From Bradyrhizobium agreste (GTDB lineage Bacteria > Pseudomonadota > Alphaproteobacteria > Rhizobiales > Xanthobacteraceae), in the NCBI RefSeq assembly GCF_016031625.1, contig NZ_JACCHP010000008.1, positions 184,889 to 248,888 of the forward strand: a stretch of 64,000 bases of DNA, read 5' to 3'. Under the pieces are notes generated by a model. It was given only the letters and a program-made list of their open reading frames with translations, made no database searches and had not been told where the DNA came from. The translations under genes were made by a program, and so were the position numbers. Of the stretch, positions 8,826 through 18,259 are shown one piece after another. The number at the start of each line of letters is the position of its first letter. The first letter of the stretch is position 1.

Positions 8826-10838
8826 TTAGCCTAAGCCGGGATGAGTTCGAAGCCGGTCCTGGAGGGACCGCCGATTGGCGACGAGGTTGTCAAGGTGCAG
8901 CAACTCGTGCCCTGGCCGCTCTCCTTGGGCCAATCGTCGAACCAGCGCCCGCGTGCCGTCCACCACAAAGACGCCACAATCATAGCTGTTCCGCTGCTGG
9001 GCCATGTTGGGTGACTCCAGGCGGGCGCGCAGCCGTCGTGCGAGCTGCGCTGCCGCCTCGTGGTTGTGTCCCCGGACAGAGTCGTAGTGATAGGCAACTG
9101 GCTCTCCTCGCGTGTGGCGATCAAGGAGCAGCAGCGACCAGTGCGTGCCGAGGCGATTAGGATCCATAGCGTCGTTCACTGGCAGGAACAGGAAGTCGGC
9201 CGTATCATTACCATTTGAGTCGTAGACGATGCGCTGGAACGCGCGGAGCATGTCGGGCTCGGCGCCGAAGCGCAGTTGATAGTGAGCTATTAGGGGGTCC
9301 ACCAGCTGCGTCAGGGCGGCGAGTTCCGGACGGCTCCGCCGCAACTCCTCCGCCAGGAGCTCGTAATCCCTGTTGATATGCTTGTCGCCCAGCCATTCCT
9401 TGGCACCGAGCTCTAGTTTGCTGCGGCCGTAGGAGGAGGCTGTCGGATCCATAGCCCCGATTTGAGCATCGTCGGATGTGCGCGGGAAGGGCGCAGAACG
9501 AGCATCATCACGCAGCTCCTGCAGCGTTGGCGGATTTAGATCAATCACCTGCGGTCTGGGCGCATCCCGACCAACAAATGATACAGAACCAGCGTAGGTG
9601 TCTGAGCGAGCCCTGGCAGGATCGGCTGGCGCAAAGTGAGCATCGTCCCGCAACTCGGACGGCGTTGGCGCATTCAGATCAACAAATGGCTCAAGACCAG
9701 CGTAGGTGTCTGAGCGAGCCCTGGCAGGATCGGCTGGCGCAAAGTGAGCATCGTCCCGCAACTCGGACGGCGTTGGCGCATTCAGATCAACAAATGGCTC
9801 AAGACCAGCGTAGGTGTCTGAGCGAACCCTGGCAGGATCGGCTGGCGCAAACTGAGCATCGTCCCGCAAGTCGGAGGGCGTTGGCGCATTCAGATCAACA
9901 AATGGCTCAAGACCAGCGTAGGTGTCTGAGCGAACCCTGGCAGGATCGGCTGGCGCAAACTGAGCATCATCCCGCAAGTCGGAGGGCGTTGGCGCATTCA
10001 GATCAACAAATGGCTCAAGACCAGCGTAGGTGTTTGAGCGATCCCCGGCAGGATCGGCTGGCGCAAAGTGAGCATCGTCCCGCAAGTCGGAGGGCGTTGG
10101 CGCATTCAGATCAACAAATGGCTCAAGACCAGCGTAGGTGTTTGAGCGATCCCCGGCAGGATCGGCTGGCGCAAAGTGAGCATCGTCCCGCAACTCGGAC
10201 GGCGTTGGCGCATTCAGATCAACAAATGGCTCAAGCCTGCCCTTAGCATTTGACGCGGGCCTGGATGGTGATCCTGGTTCTTGCAGCTGTTCACTCAACC
10301 AAACCCAAGCTCCAGCGCTTAGGCTGGCCGGCGTTGAGGGAAGATCGCGCGAAGAGCCGGAAAACCGATCGCCCTGCGCGGCCGGCGAGCGCGGCTGCTC
10401 AGGGCCTGGCAGCCCCAGCTCTCGGTTCGCCTCGCCGAGTTTCAAGTAGCTGCGAAGATGCGACAAATCGGGACCGTGTACTCTGCCTCCAGTCCGTTGG
10501 AATGCTACCACGTCATTGTCGAGGGATACCTGCTCCCTGCTGGAGCCGTTTAGCCGCCCGATGATGCTCCCTTTGCCTTTCTCTCTAAGCCACGCACTCA
10601 GCGCACGAAGACGCCTCGCCCGCTGTTGCGCAGACTGCCTCAGCTTCACAGTCGGATTTTTAAGATCTTTCAGAGCTTGGCTCAGCGCGCCCTCGATGAG
10701 GGGCGCATCTTCTGGATGAGGAACTAGGCGACGGGGGGCACCGAGGACGCGGGGTTCGGGTGCTTCGACTTCTTCCCCCCCCACGCAGCAGCCGCCGGAG
10801 AACGTCCACAGCCGATCTAATGCGGTTCTGGGGGTCAC
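8826..10838 (-). CDS. nopD: NopD/XopD-like effector, C-terminal part with SUMO protease (C48) domain
   Basis: C-terminal two-fifths of a type III effector in a different frame from the N-terminal part. It begins with one copy of the effector's repeated helical module (PHPEDAPLIEGALSQALKDL). Six 36-residue repeats carrying PFVDLNAPTPS follow, then a Ulp1-type peptidase with the full triad: His566 (GTHWSLLLLD), Asp586 (YHYDSVRG) and Cys621 (NSYDCGVFVV), plus the oxyanion Gln just before it. By homology with NopD, Bel2-5 and XopD, it would remove SUMO from host proteins in the plant nucleus. The ATG at 10838 is unlikely to be a real start; the domain is reached only if the poly-G shift is bridged. 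Confidence 0.8.
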   Translation of the reverse strand: MTPRTALDRLWTFSGGCCVGGEEVEAPEPRVLGAPRRLVPHPEDAPLIEGALSQALKDLKNPTVKLRQSAQQRARRLRALSAWLREKGKGSIIGRLNGSSREQVSLDNDVVAFQRTGGRVHGPDLSHLRSYLKLGEANRELGLPGPEQPRSPAAQGDRFSGSSRDLPSTPASLSAGAWVWLSEQLQEPGSPSRPASNAKGRLEPFVDLNAPTPSELRDDAHFAPADPAGDRSNTYAGLEPFVDLNAPTPSDLRDDAHFAPADPAGDRSNTYAGLEPFVDLNAPTPSDLRDDAQFAPADPARVRSDTYAGLEPFVDLNAPTPSDLRDDAQFAPADPARVRSDTYAGLEPFVDLNAPTPSELRDDAHFAPADPARARSDTYAGLEPFVDLNAPTPSELRDDAHFAPADPARARSDTYAGSVSFVGRDAPRPQVIDLNPPTLQELRDDARSAPFPRTSDDAQIGAMDPTASSYGRSKLELGAKEWLGDKHINRDYELLAEELRRSRPELAALTQLVDPLIAHYQLRFGAEPDMLRAFQRIVYDSNGNDTADFLFLPVNDAMDPNRLGTHWSLLLLDRHTRGEPVAYHYDSVRGHNHEAAAQLARRLRARLESPNMAQQRNSYDCGVFVVDGTRALVRRLAQGERPGHELLHLDNLVANRRSLQDRLRTHPGLG
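9582..10229 (-). repeat. Six tandem 108-bp repeats in the effector gene
   Basis: Six direct copies of 108 bp, each encoding 36 residues (PFVDLNAPTPS followed by E/D-L-R-D-D-A-H/Q-F-A-P-A-D-P-A and a variable tail ending TYAGLE), then a degenerate seventh copy (DLNPPTLQELRDDA). The unit is a multiple of three, so copy number can change without altering frame. The DLN core resembles, but does not exactly match, the plant EAR repression motif DLNxxP. Confidence 0.95.
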
Positions 10839-13440
10839 GGCCCAAGCTCCTGTACTTCGCTATTTCCTCATCGAGCGATGAACCGTCTCGCAGCCGAGAA
10901 GCTACAGGGCCCCGATGACTTGCGTTGACCCAGCGGACAAAAGTCCCAAGTCCGGAAACATTGTTGTTGATGGCCCCTGGGGTAAGCTTGCGCCGCTCGG
11001 CGTGCACGCGAAACCTCGTCAAGAGCTCCGCGTCTTCGGCCGGAAGCTGCTCGCCGATCAGCTCGTCTGGCGACGACACCGGAGCTTGTCTCTGCGCTGG
11101 TGACGTCGCCAGTTGATGAGATGGGATCTGCATCAGCGGCCGCTCAACCGCGTCGCCCTGCGGAAGCGGCGAGGAGCTGGGTCCGTCCATCGTCTCTAAA
11201 GGCAGATCCTGCTGGTTCGCAGGCAGAATCTCCGGCCAGCTGACAGCTCCGTTCGACCCGCTGTGCTGCGCAGTCGCGGAGAGGGTCGGCTTCATCTCGG
11301 CGCGAACCGCGTCTTCGAGATCAGGCAGGGGGCAAATATGACGCAGGAGTTCGATCGCTGTAGCACCCGCCGGCGACTTCAGGAGATGAGCCAGTGCGGC
11401 TCCGGCTTTACTGCGGCCATGGGGGTCCGCCTCCTTATACCGATTGACATCTTCATCCAGCGAGCCGTGGCCAAGCCGAGCAGCAATGCCGGGCTTATCG
11501 TTTTCACGGAGGTAATCACTGAAATCGATAAGAAGAGTTGCATAGCTCCTGGCGGTGTTGGCGGTGCTCGGGGGTGCTTCTTCCTTGTACCTTTTGATGA
11601 GATCCGCATCCTGGGGATAGGGATTCCGCTCAACCCGGCTTGCAAACGGCATGATGCCGCCCGGCGATTGGGAGGCTCGAAGATGATCCAGTGGGGTAGC
11701 GATGGCCTGCCCCTCCTGCTCGGCGAACTCCTGGACATCCTTGTCCAGCGACTTCTCGAAAAGCCGGGAAGCAATGCCCGGCTTGTCGTTCTTCACGAGC
11801 CAATGCCCCAAGCTGAGAAGACCACGTAGATTGCGACCGACCGTGCTCTCGGAGGCCCCAGCTTTGATGAGTGCGGGCCTCAGCCCCTCAATAAGAGAGG
11901 CATCTTTGCAATAAACAGGATCTAGGCTGCTACCTGCGAAAACCAATTTTGCATGGCCCGAGGCATTCAGGATCGTTCCGCCGCCTTGACCGTGCGGAGG
12001 CGGCGTAGATGGGTGCCCACTCGCCCGCATGATGGGAATCTGCTCGCCTGGCATGAGGATGTTGCGGTAACGTTCATCCGTCAGCTCGTCCTCCTGGTGG
12101 CGCCAGTTCACGGGATGAGGGGACTCTGTAGGATTCAATGCCAGGCCGTGCCGCGGTGGCTGAAGACACGACGATGCACCGGCTTCGTCGACCGTCCCAA
12201 AGAATAAATCTCGATCATCCCCCTCAGCGAGTGCCGCTGGCCAACTGAAGGCGGGCTGCGACCAGCCCTGCTTGGCCGCGGCCTCAATGCCCCCTGCCCG
12301 GACAGTGATTGACGCGACTCCGCCCGGCGACTGAGAGGCGCGGAGACGATCTAGTGCGGTAAGAACGAGGTGCCTGGGACTTTGATCGAAGATCGCAGCG
12401 TCGCTGCTGAGCGATTCGTCGTTAAGCCGAGCAGCCACTCCCGGCTTGTTTTGTTCGAAGAGCCACCGGCTGAATCTGCGAAGAGGACGAACATAATTCG
12501 TCTTAGCGGTGATCTCCTCGTACCCAGCCCTAACGAGTGCTTCTTGAAGTCCGGAAATCAAGGTCGCGTCTTCGGGATGAAAAGGCGGACCGTTGAGTTT
12601 TCTCGCTCCATTACGGAGATGATCAAGTGCCGCGCCGATACTTTTGTTACCCCCGGCGTCCTTGTAGCGCTTGATCTCTTCATTCAGCGGTTCGTCCTCG
12701 TTCCATGTCTCGTCCTGAAGCCGAGCAGCAATGCCAGGCTTGTTGTTTGCACGAAGGTAGTGGCTGAAATCCGTGAGAATGGATGCATAGGTTTTGGCGG
12801 TACTTGAAGTTCCGGCCGCCACTGCTTGCTGTCTGTATTCTTTGATGAGAGTTCCGTCCTTGGGATAAGGAGTGAGGTCAGGGCGGCCTGCGATCGGTAC
12901 GACTCCCCCCGTCAATTGAGAGGTCCGCAGATGAGCTAGTGCCCAACGGACGTTCGCCGTCCCACCTTTGGTTATGAACTCCTCGACATCCTTGTCCATC
13001 GACTCGTCATGAAGCCGATCAGCGATGCCCGGCTTGTCCTTTGCAAAGAGCCAGCGGCTCAAGCTGAGCAGATAACCGACGTAGCTCGTGGCGGTGCTCT
13101 CGGCGGCTCCAAGGAGCGCCTGCTTAAGACCGGAAATAAGGCGCGCATCCGTAGCATAAAGCGGCTCCTTGCTGCGGCCTACCAAGACCCAATTTGACTG
13201 AGCGGTCTGGAGCGCTGAGGCGCCCAGCACCGCCTCATCCTCTCCGGCATGGGCCTCAGATCGCGATGCATCCGCTTGATGGGCGCGGGCCTGGATGAGC
13301 ACGGGAGCCGACGGGACAACGATCTCGCCCAGCTGCCGCTGAAAGGCCGCCGCCTCTGCCGATGAGTCAGCCGGAGAAGCATCTTGCGCGTCCACGCCAT
13401 TGATTTGTTGTCCCACCTGATTCATCGAGACGAAGTTCAT
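10660..13440 (-). CDS. nopD: NopD/XopD-like effector, N-terminal part
   Basis: ATG at 13440 opens a polar N-terminus rich in Q, S and A (MNFVSMNQVGQQINGVDAQD), typical of a type III secretion signal. Several copies of a roughly 110-residue helical module follow, each with P-x-x-x-D-x-x-L-I, a W/Y-L or Y-L-R segment, N/D-K-P-G-I-A-x-R-L and L-D-x-L-R/L-A-H-L-R. Reading is coherent to AVDVLRRLLRGG, then degenerates into an R/P/S-rich tail past a run of eight G (10775-10782). Joining at that run gives one protein of about 1535 residues. No convincing tts box is seen upstream. Confidence 0.75.
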   Translation of the reverse strand: MNFVSMNQVGQQINGVDAQDASPADSSAEAAAFQRQLGEIVVPSAPVLIQARAHQADASRSEAHAGEDEAVLGASALQTAQSNWVLVGRSKEPLYATDARLISGLKQALLGAAESTATSYVGYLLSLSRWLFAKDKPGIADRLHDESMDKDVEEFITKGGTANVRWALAHLRTSQLTGGVVPIAGRPDLTPYPKDGTLIKEYRQQAVAAGTSSTAKTYASILTDFSHYLRANNKPGIAARLQDETWNEDEPLNEEIKRYKDAGGNKSIGAALDHLRNGARKLNGPPFHPEDATLISGLQEALVRAGYEEITAKTNYVRPLRRFSRWLFEQNKPGVAARLNDESLSSDAAIFDQSPRHLVLTALDRLRASQSPGGVASITVRAGGIEAAAKQGWSQPAFSWPAALAEGDDRDLFFGTVDEAGASSCLQPPRHGLALNPTESPHPVNWRHQEDELTDERYRNILMPGEQIPIMRASGHPSTPPPHGQGGGTILNASGHAKLVFAGSSLDPVYCKDASLIEGLRPALIKAGASESTVGRNLRGLLSLGHWLVKNDKPGIASRLFEKSLDKDVQEFAEQEGQAIATPLDHLRASQSPGGIMPFASRVERNPYPQDADLIKRYKEEAPPSTANTARSYATLLIDFSDYLRENDKPGIAARLGHGSLDEDVNRYKEADPHGRSKAGAALAHLLKSPAGATAIELLRHICPLPDLEDAVRAEMKPTLSATAQHSGSNGAVSWPEILPANQQDLPLETMDGPSSSPLPQGDAVERPLMQIPSHQLATSPAQRQAPVSSPDELIGEQLPAEDAELLTRFRVHAERRKLTPGAINNNVSGLGTFVRWVNASHRGPVASRLRDGSSLDEEIAKYRSLGRDPQNRIRSAVDVLRRLLRGGGRSRSTRTPRPRCPPSPSSSSRRCAPHRGRAEPSSERS
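10775..10782 (-). other. Poly-G (8) tract at the effector frameshift
   Basis: Eight C on the plus strand (eight G on the coding strand) lie exactly where coherent effector sequence passes from one frame to the other (LLRGG then EEVEAPEPRVLGAP). This may be a true mutation, slippage or phase variation, or a sequencing error. Confidence 0.8.
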
Positions 13441-13990
13441 CTGTACTCACTTTCGAAGATGGAGGACCGGAGCAGGCCGATGAGTGCTAACATGCTGATC
13501 TGCATTGCAAACGGAATGAAAATGACAAATTTTGGGAGAAAGAATCAACACTCCGCGCGTTAGAAAGTGCATTGCGGCCGCCAAACGCCCGATGAGATCA
13601 AAAAAACGCATTTCCTTCATTATGGGTAGAGTTAACCTTGTGCCCTAGTAGCACAGCCGGCGTCGCGCACGACCTCAATATAATCTGCTGGCGACGGTCG
13701 CCGCAGGAGCGATGATGACTTCGCCCGATGGCCAGATCGTGTTCAAGTTCGAGCCGGTTGATCAACCTCATTGCGAAACGAGGCTGCGGATGGCGGCGGG
13801 AGGCTCGACTTCGACGCGCAGAAGTTGTCGCGGCGACACGAATACAGGCTCGGTTGCTCCGAGTGTTCGCTGAGGGCTGGTCCGAAGCACAGGGCTGGTC
13901 TCCCGACAGAGTCTTGAGAATGAGGCTCATCTCGCTGGTCGGACGTATTCGATATCCAAAGCTTCGTCATGAACGCTTTCGGTTGCCTCG
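13441..13990. other. Upstream region of the effector; nothing firm
   Basis: AT-rich patches (AAAATGACAAATTTTGG near 13530, a run of A near 13600) fit a promoter region. I find no clear tts box, only a weak CTTCGAAAG beside the start codon at 13450-13458. Confidence 0.35.
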
Positions 13991-14147
13991 AAAAACCTCG
14001 CCTGGATCTGGCAAGCCCTACGTCCGCAACTTGTTTAGTGCCGAGTTCAAGGCGTTCCGAGACGGCAACAAGGACTGGTCGGCGAACCTGATTTCCCTCC
14101 GTGACGGTCTCGCGCACCGGATCCCGCTCGTCCTATGTGATCGATAA
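13990..14147 (+). pseudogene. Fragment of a conserved hypothetical protein
   Basis: The frame ending at 14147 reads KPYVRNLFSAEFKAFRDGNKDWSANLISL then RDGLAHRIPL, which has the look of real protein (a folded polar segment with few prolines), preceded by unrelated text. Probably the tail of a decayed gene of unknown function. Confidence 0.3.
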
Positions 14148-14559
14148 CGCCTCGACCGAGCAGCATAGGACGCTTGGCGCCGCCGTAGTCGCCTCAGGGG
14201 TCGCCGGCGACCAAGCTGAGTAAAGATTGTCTTCTCAGCAAGCAGCAGGCGCTCGGCCAATTCCGTCCGTGGATTACCCATTCAGTCTGCGAAGAAGCAC
14301 CGACCATCCGTTTTCACAAGTAGATGCTGCACGACTACCGTTGGCACGACGACCAAATAGTCACTCGTGGGGACACGCTCTCCTTTCGATCGACACCAAG
14401 GATCTACCGCGGATCAGGCCGGGAGTTCCTCACCCAGTCATCGAATCGTGGTTCGTGGAGCCTCCTTTACGGAACTTAGAATCGTTGATCGGTTTGTGGC
14501 GGATTGTTGTCAGTCAGCTTGTCGCTGGTGAAATCAATCGATCTCGCGGCGCAGACCGT

Positions 14560-14993
14560 GAGGACGCCTTTCCTTATCTCGGCGGATCGTCCCCGAACGT
14601 TAGTGCCCGGCTCGGATTTCGCCCTGGCGCGCTTGAAGCACCACCCCGGCCGAGTATACGCCTCCTTGTTGGCATTCTCCAATCGAGCCCGGGCTTCCTT
14701 GTGTTCGGCCTCGAACACGTCGAATGGCTTGTAAGGGCCTTTGCGGCGAGGTCCCCGAAACGGATAGGTTCTTGTATTCACCAGCGAGCCGCATGGCCGT
14801 CGGCAGATGCTCATCTAGTTTCAACGCCGCGTAAACCGCCGGCACGATGCCGGCGACCAGCGCCATGGTGGCCGTGAGGTGTTCGTACTTGTTGTCGCCT
14901 GTTAAGATTTCCCAGCTTGGGAAGCACGCCGAAGATGATCGGCACTACAACGAACGCAATGCGCAGAGTGCGCAGCGCGCGAAGCCAAACCAT
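14560..14993 (-). pseudogene. Two-TM (SLATT-like) membrane protein, frameshifted
   Basis: Three frames combine: LRALRTLRIAFVVVPIIFGVLPKLG (first helix), LTATMALVAGIVPAVYAALKLDEHLPTA with MRLAGEYKNL (second helix and tail), and PYKPFDVFEAEHKEARARLENANKEAY. Two helices followed by a charged helical tail is typical of small SLATT-type two-TM proteins. At least two frameshifts inactivate it. Confidence 0.5.
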
Positions 14994-15161
14994 GAGGGTG
15001 TTTGACGTATAGGCACCGTATTCCTAGTAATGCTGCACGCCCCGCTTCGCGGCGAATTGCTCAAGTATCGCCGGATGAAGGACTGCCTAGCTCTGCACTT
15101 GACGTAACCCTTGGGGTCCACTTGGCTTGCCCCCGCAAGCGACCGGGTCGCACTCGTCGTG

Positions 15162-15330
15162 CTACGGACCAAGCGGATCCGGAGTCAGCTTTAGGAATCT
15201 ATCGTCTGCCTTGATGCCGAAGCCGTCGGGCGTCTTGCCGTCGGGAAAGCTCTCGGCCGCATGCGCCATCCAACTCAGCGGAATGTCGGAGAGGCGAGCT
15301 TCGTTTTCCGGATAGCTACCGCCGACATCG
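15162..15330 (-). pseudogene. DUF2235 (Tle1-like phospholipase) C-terminal fragment
   Basis: The frame reads DVGGSYPENEARLSDIPLSWM then AHAAESFPDGKTPDGFGIK. The DVGGGYP-E-x-LSDIxLxWM block is characteristic of DUF2235 alpha/beta hydrolases, which include type VI secretion phospholipases. Only this segment remains. Confidence 0.5.
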
Positions 15331-15534
15331 GGTGTTTCCTGCGAACCACACCGGTTGCAGCCAATCCGGATGCGAATATCGCTTGGGCTCCCCCGCACAT
15401 TCAGCGCGAGAGCGGGCCTTTGTCGGGCACTTGCTGCGCCGGTTGTCGGCATTGAGACTTCAATGCCAGAAACCTGACACTACGCGCCGCTACGGAGTGC
15501 CTGCTGAGCCTGCGAATTCACTTCGGCACGCGAT

Positions 15535-15827
15535 TTGCTCTGTTCACGCATCATCACCAATCGCAGTGCGATGGTCTTCGGGACGGGCACGGCGCCGACC
15601 AAGCTGGAGCTCAAGGCGGTGTTCGGTTCGATCTTCCAGCGCTTTCCCGCGCTCCGCCTGGCCGTGGCGCCCGAAGAACTGAAGTTGCGCAAGGCGATCG
15701 TCCTGGCGGGTTCGAGGAGTTTCCGGTGCTCTGGCGATGTGGCGGACGCCGCCGGGAATCGCGATCTTCTCCGCAATTTGCCGGCGGGCATGGCGCGCGC
15801 CGGTCGGATCAGCCAGCCAACAGGTAA
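15535..15827 (+). pseudogene. cyp112: 3' remnant of a cytochrome P450 gene, probably cyp112
   Basis: Reads VFGTG...[38 protein letters not shown] then, after a one-base shift, FEEFPVLW, a typical P450 C-terminus. The heme Cys segment (H-x-C-x-G) that should follow FGTGT is deleted and everything upstream is gone. It stops 5 bases before the next P450 gene. In rhizobial GA operons that position, just before cyp114, is held by cyp112, whose product converts GA12 to GA9. Confidence 0.75.
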
Positions 15828-15832
15828 CGAGG

Positions 15833-17119
15833 ATGGACGTGCAAGAAACCACGGCAGCATGCCGGGACGCGTTCGCCGAACTGGCGTCGCCAACCTGCAT
15901 CCACGACCCGTATCCGTTCATGCGGTGGTTGCGCGAGCACGATCCGGTGCATCGCGCGGCGTCGGGCCTCTTTCTGTTGAGCCGCCACGCCGACATCTCC
16001 TGGGCGTTCAAGGCCACGGGCGATGCGTTTCGGGGGCCGGCGCCGGGCGAACTGGCGCGCTATTTCCCGCGTGCGGCGAGAAGCCTGTCGCTCAATCTGC
16101 TGGCGTCCACACTGGCGATGAAGGACCCACCGGCGCATACGCGTCTGCGCCGGCTGATCTCGCGCGATTTCACCATGCGCCAGATCGACAACCTGCGGCC
16201 GAGCATCGCGCGCATCGTCGCAGCGCGACTGGACGGCATGGCGCCCGCGCTGGAGCGCGGGGAGGCGGTGGACCTGCATCGGGAATTCGCGCTGACCTTG
16301 CCCATGCTGGTCTTCGCCGAACTGTTTGGCATGCCCCAGGACGACATTTTGGGGCTCGCCACCGGCATCGGCGGCATTCTGGAAGGCCTGAGCCCGCACG
16401 CCAGCGATCCCCAGCTCGCCGCGGCGGACGCGGGCAGTGCCAGAGTGAAGGCCTACTTCAGCTGCCTCATACAGCGCAAGCGCACCGATCCCCGCCACGA
16501 TATCGTGTCGATGCTGGTCGGCGCACATGACGATGATGTCGACACGCTGTCGGATGTCGAGTTGATCAGCATGTTGTGGGGCATGCTGCTGGGCGGCTTC
16601 GCCACCACTGCTGCGACCATCGACCATGCGGTCCTGGCGATGCTGGCTTATCCCCAACAGCGGCACTGGCTGCAGGGAGACGCCGTGGTGAAGGCATTCG
16701 TCGAAGAAGTCCTGCGCTGCGACGCGCCCGCGATGTTCAGCTCCATTCCGCGTATCGCCCAGCGCGACATCGAACTGGGCGGCGTGGTGATCCCGAAAAA
16801 CGCGGACGTGCGCGTGCTGATCGCGTCCGGCAATCGCGACCCAGACGCCTTCGCCGATCCCGATCGTTTCGATCCCGCGCGGTTCTACGGCACCAGTCCA
16901 GGCATGTCGACCGACGGGAAGATCATGCTGAGCTTCGGCCACGGCATTCACTTCTGCCTCGGTGCGCAACTGGCCCGGGTGCAGTTGGCCGAGAGCCTGC
17001 CGCAGATCCAGGCCCGCTTCCCCACGCTGGAATTGGCCGAGCAGCCCACCCGGGAGCCCTCGGCGTTCCTTCGGACGTTCCGCGCACTGCCGGTGCGGCT
17101 GCATGCGCGAGGGAACTGA
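15833..17119 (+). CDS. cyp114: Cytochrome P450, GA operon (CYP114-type)
   Basis: 428 residues from ATG 15833. P450 marks: I-helix [16 protein letters not shown], ExxR in [11 protein letters not shown], and heme loop [18 protein letters not shown]. It sits directly before the ferredoxin gene (1-base gap), the place of cyp114, whose product with that ferredoxin oxidises ent-kaurenoic acid with ring contraction to GA12-aldehyde. The sequence also fits my recollection of Bradyrhizobium CYP114, but assignment against CYP112 rests mainly on position. GC content is higher than in flanking DNA. Confidence 0.8.
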   Translation: MDVQETTAACRDAFAELASPTCIHDPYPFMRWLREHDPVHRAASGLFLLSRHADISWAFKATGDAFRGPAPGELARYFPRAARSLSLNLLASTLAMKDPPAHTRLRRLISRDFTMRQIDNLRPSIARIVAARLDGMAPALERGEAVDLHREFALTLPMLVFAELFGMPQDDILGLATGIGGILEGLSPHASDPQLAAADAGSARVKAYFSCLIQRKRTDPRHDIVSMLVGAHDDDVDTLSDVELISMLWGMLLGGFATTAATIDHAVLAMLAYPQQRHWLQGDAVVKAFVEEVLRCDAPAMFSSIPRIAQRDIELGGVVIPKNADVRVLIASGNRDPDAFADPDRFDPARFYGTSPGMSTDGKIMLSFGHGIHFCLGAQLARVQLAESLPQIQARFPTLELAEQPTREPSAFLRTFRALPVRLHARGN

Positions 17120-17120
17120 G

Positions 17121-17447
17121 ATGCGCGTCATGGTCGACCAGGATCTGTGCGGAACCAGCGGGCAGTGCGTGCTGACGCTGCCGGGCACCTTTCGCCAGCG
17201 CGAACCCGACGGCGTGGCCGAAGTGTGCGTGGCGACAGTCCCGCAGGCGCTGCACGCCGCCGTGAGGCTCGCGGCAAGCCAGTGCCCCGTCGCCGCCATT
17301 CGGGTCATCGAAAGCGACGCTGGCGATGCCGAGCGCGCCGGCGCCGACGCTGCGGCTTCTCCAGCGAAGGCCGGCGGCATGCCGCGAAGACCAACACAAT
17401 CTAGGATGACACGATGGGGCGGTTTGAAGGCAAAGTGGCCGTGGTGA
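17121..17447 (+). CDS. 3Fe-4S ferredoxin of the GA operon
   Basis: 108 residues. The first half is a [3Fe-4S] ferredoxin: D-L-C-G-T-S-G-Q-C (Cys-x5-Cys) and S-Q-C-P-V-A-A. It supplies electrons to the operon P450s, in particular CYP114 for ring contraction. ATG lies one base after the upstream stop. The C-terminal extension (rich in A, D, G) runs 34 bases into the next gene, an overlap in a different frame. Confidence 0.88.
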   Translation: MRVMVDQDLCGTSGQCVLTLPGTFRQREPDGVAEVCVATVPQALHAAVRLAASQCPVAAIRVIESDAGDAERAGADAAASPAKAGGMPRRPTQSRMTRWGGLKAKWPW

Positions 17448-18259
17448 CCGGCGCCGGCGCCGGGATCGGCAAGGCATGCGCCCTCGCCATCGCGCGCGAG
17501 GGCGGCAGAGTGGTGGTGGCCGACATTGATGGCTCGGCGGCTATCGCCTGCACCGCGCAGATCGCGGCCGAGGCGGGCCACGCGCTCGCCCTGGCGATCG
17601 ACATCGCCGATGCGCAGGCGGTGGCAGCGCTGTTCGAGACGGCGGAGCGGCACTTCGGTGGGGTCGACCTGTTGGTGAACAACGCGAGCGCGATGCATCT
17701 GACCCCGCGCGACCGCGCGATCCTCGAGCTGGACCTGGCGGTCTGGGATCAGACCATGGCGATTAATCTGCGTGGCACGCTGCTCTGCTGCCGGCAGGCC
17801 ATTCCACGGATGATCGCCCGCGGCGGTGGCGCGATCGTCAACATGTCGTCGTGCCAGGGGCTCAGCGGTGACACCGCGCTGACATCCTACGCCGCGTCGA
17901 AGGCGGCGATGAACATGCTGTCGGCCTCGCTCGCCACCCAGTACGGTCATGCGCAGATCCGCTGCAATGCGGTTGCGCCCGGTCTCATCATGACCGAGCG
18001 TCTTCTCGCCAAGCTGGACGCGTGCATGCAAACCCATCTGCGCCGGCACCAGCTCCTGCCGCGCGTCGGCCGCCCCGACGACGTGGCCGCGCTGGTGGCG
18101 TTCCTGCTCTCCGACGATGCTGCGTTCATCACCGGCCAGGTCGTGTGCATCGACGGCGGCATGCTGGCGCATGTGCCGACATACGCCGATGGTGGCAACA
18201 GCCGCGCCGCGCGGCCTGCCGGCGAGACCGCCGAAGCGGACGCGGCGCCGCGCTGCTGA
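17414..18259 (+). CDS. Short-chain dehydrogenase of the GA operon
   Basis: 281 residues, classical [11 protein letters not shown] cofactor motif near residue 13, LLVNNAS, catalytic Ser in NMSSCQG, YAASK, and C-terminal [13 protein letters not shown]. In rhizobial GA operons this enzyme oxidises GA12-aldehyde to GA12. Its TGA overlaps the ATG of cyp117. A short extra A/P-rich tail follows the SDR fold. Confidence 0.88.
   Translation: MGRFEGKVAVVTGAGAGIGKACALAIAREGGRVVVADIDGSAAIACTAQIAAEAGHALALAIDIADAQAVAALFETAERHFGGVDLLVNNASAMHLTPRDRAILELDLAVWDQTMAINLRGTLLCCRQAIPRMIARGGGAIVNMSSCQGLSGDTALTSYAASKAAMNMLSASLATQYGHAQIRCNAVAPGLIMTERLLAKLDACMQTHLRRHQLLPRVGRPDDVAALVAFLLSDDAAFITGQVVCIDGGMLAHVPTYADGGNSRAARPAGETAEADAAPRC

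Noticed and set aside
9582..10229. Regular direct repeats that could suggest a CRISPR array
   Set aside because: Units are 108 bp, contiguous, coding and without unique spacers.
9476..10246. 256-codon repetitive open frame on the plus strand (QMAQDQRRCLSEPWQDRLAQ units)
   Set aside because: It is the antisense of the 108-bp effector repeats. Because the unit is a multiple of three, any frame stays open; the minus strand encodes the recognised effector.
13449..13459. Possible tts box (CTTCGAAAG) before the effector start
   Set aside because: Only the core matches, and it lies almost on the start codon; tts boxes are longer and further upstream.
15809..18172. 787-codon minus-strand open frame
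   Set aside because: Antisense of cyp114, ferredoxin and SDR genes in GC-rich DNA; the plus-strand genes have all expected motifs, this frame has none.
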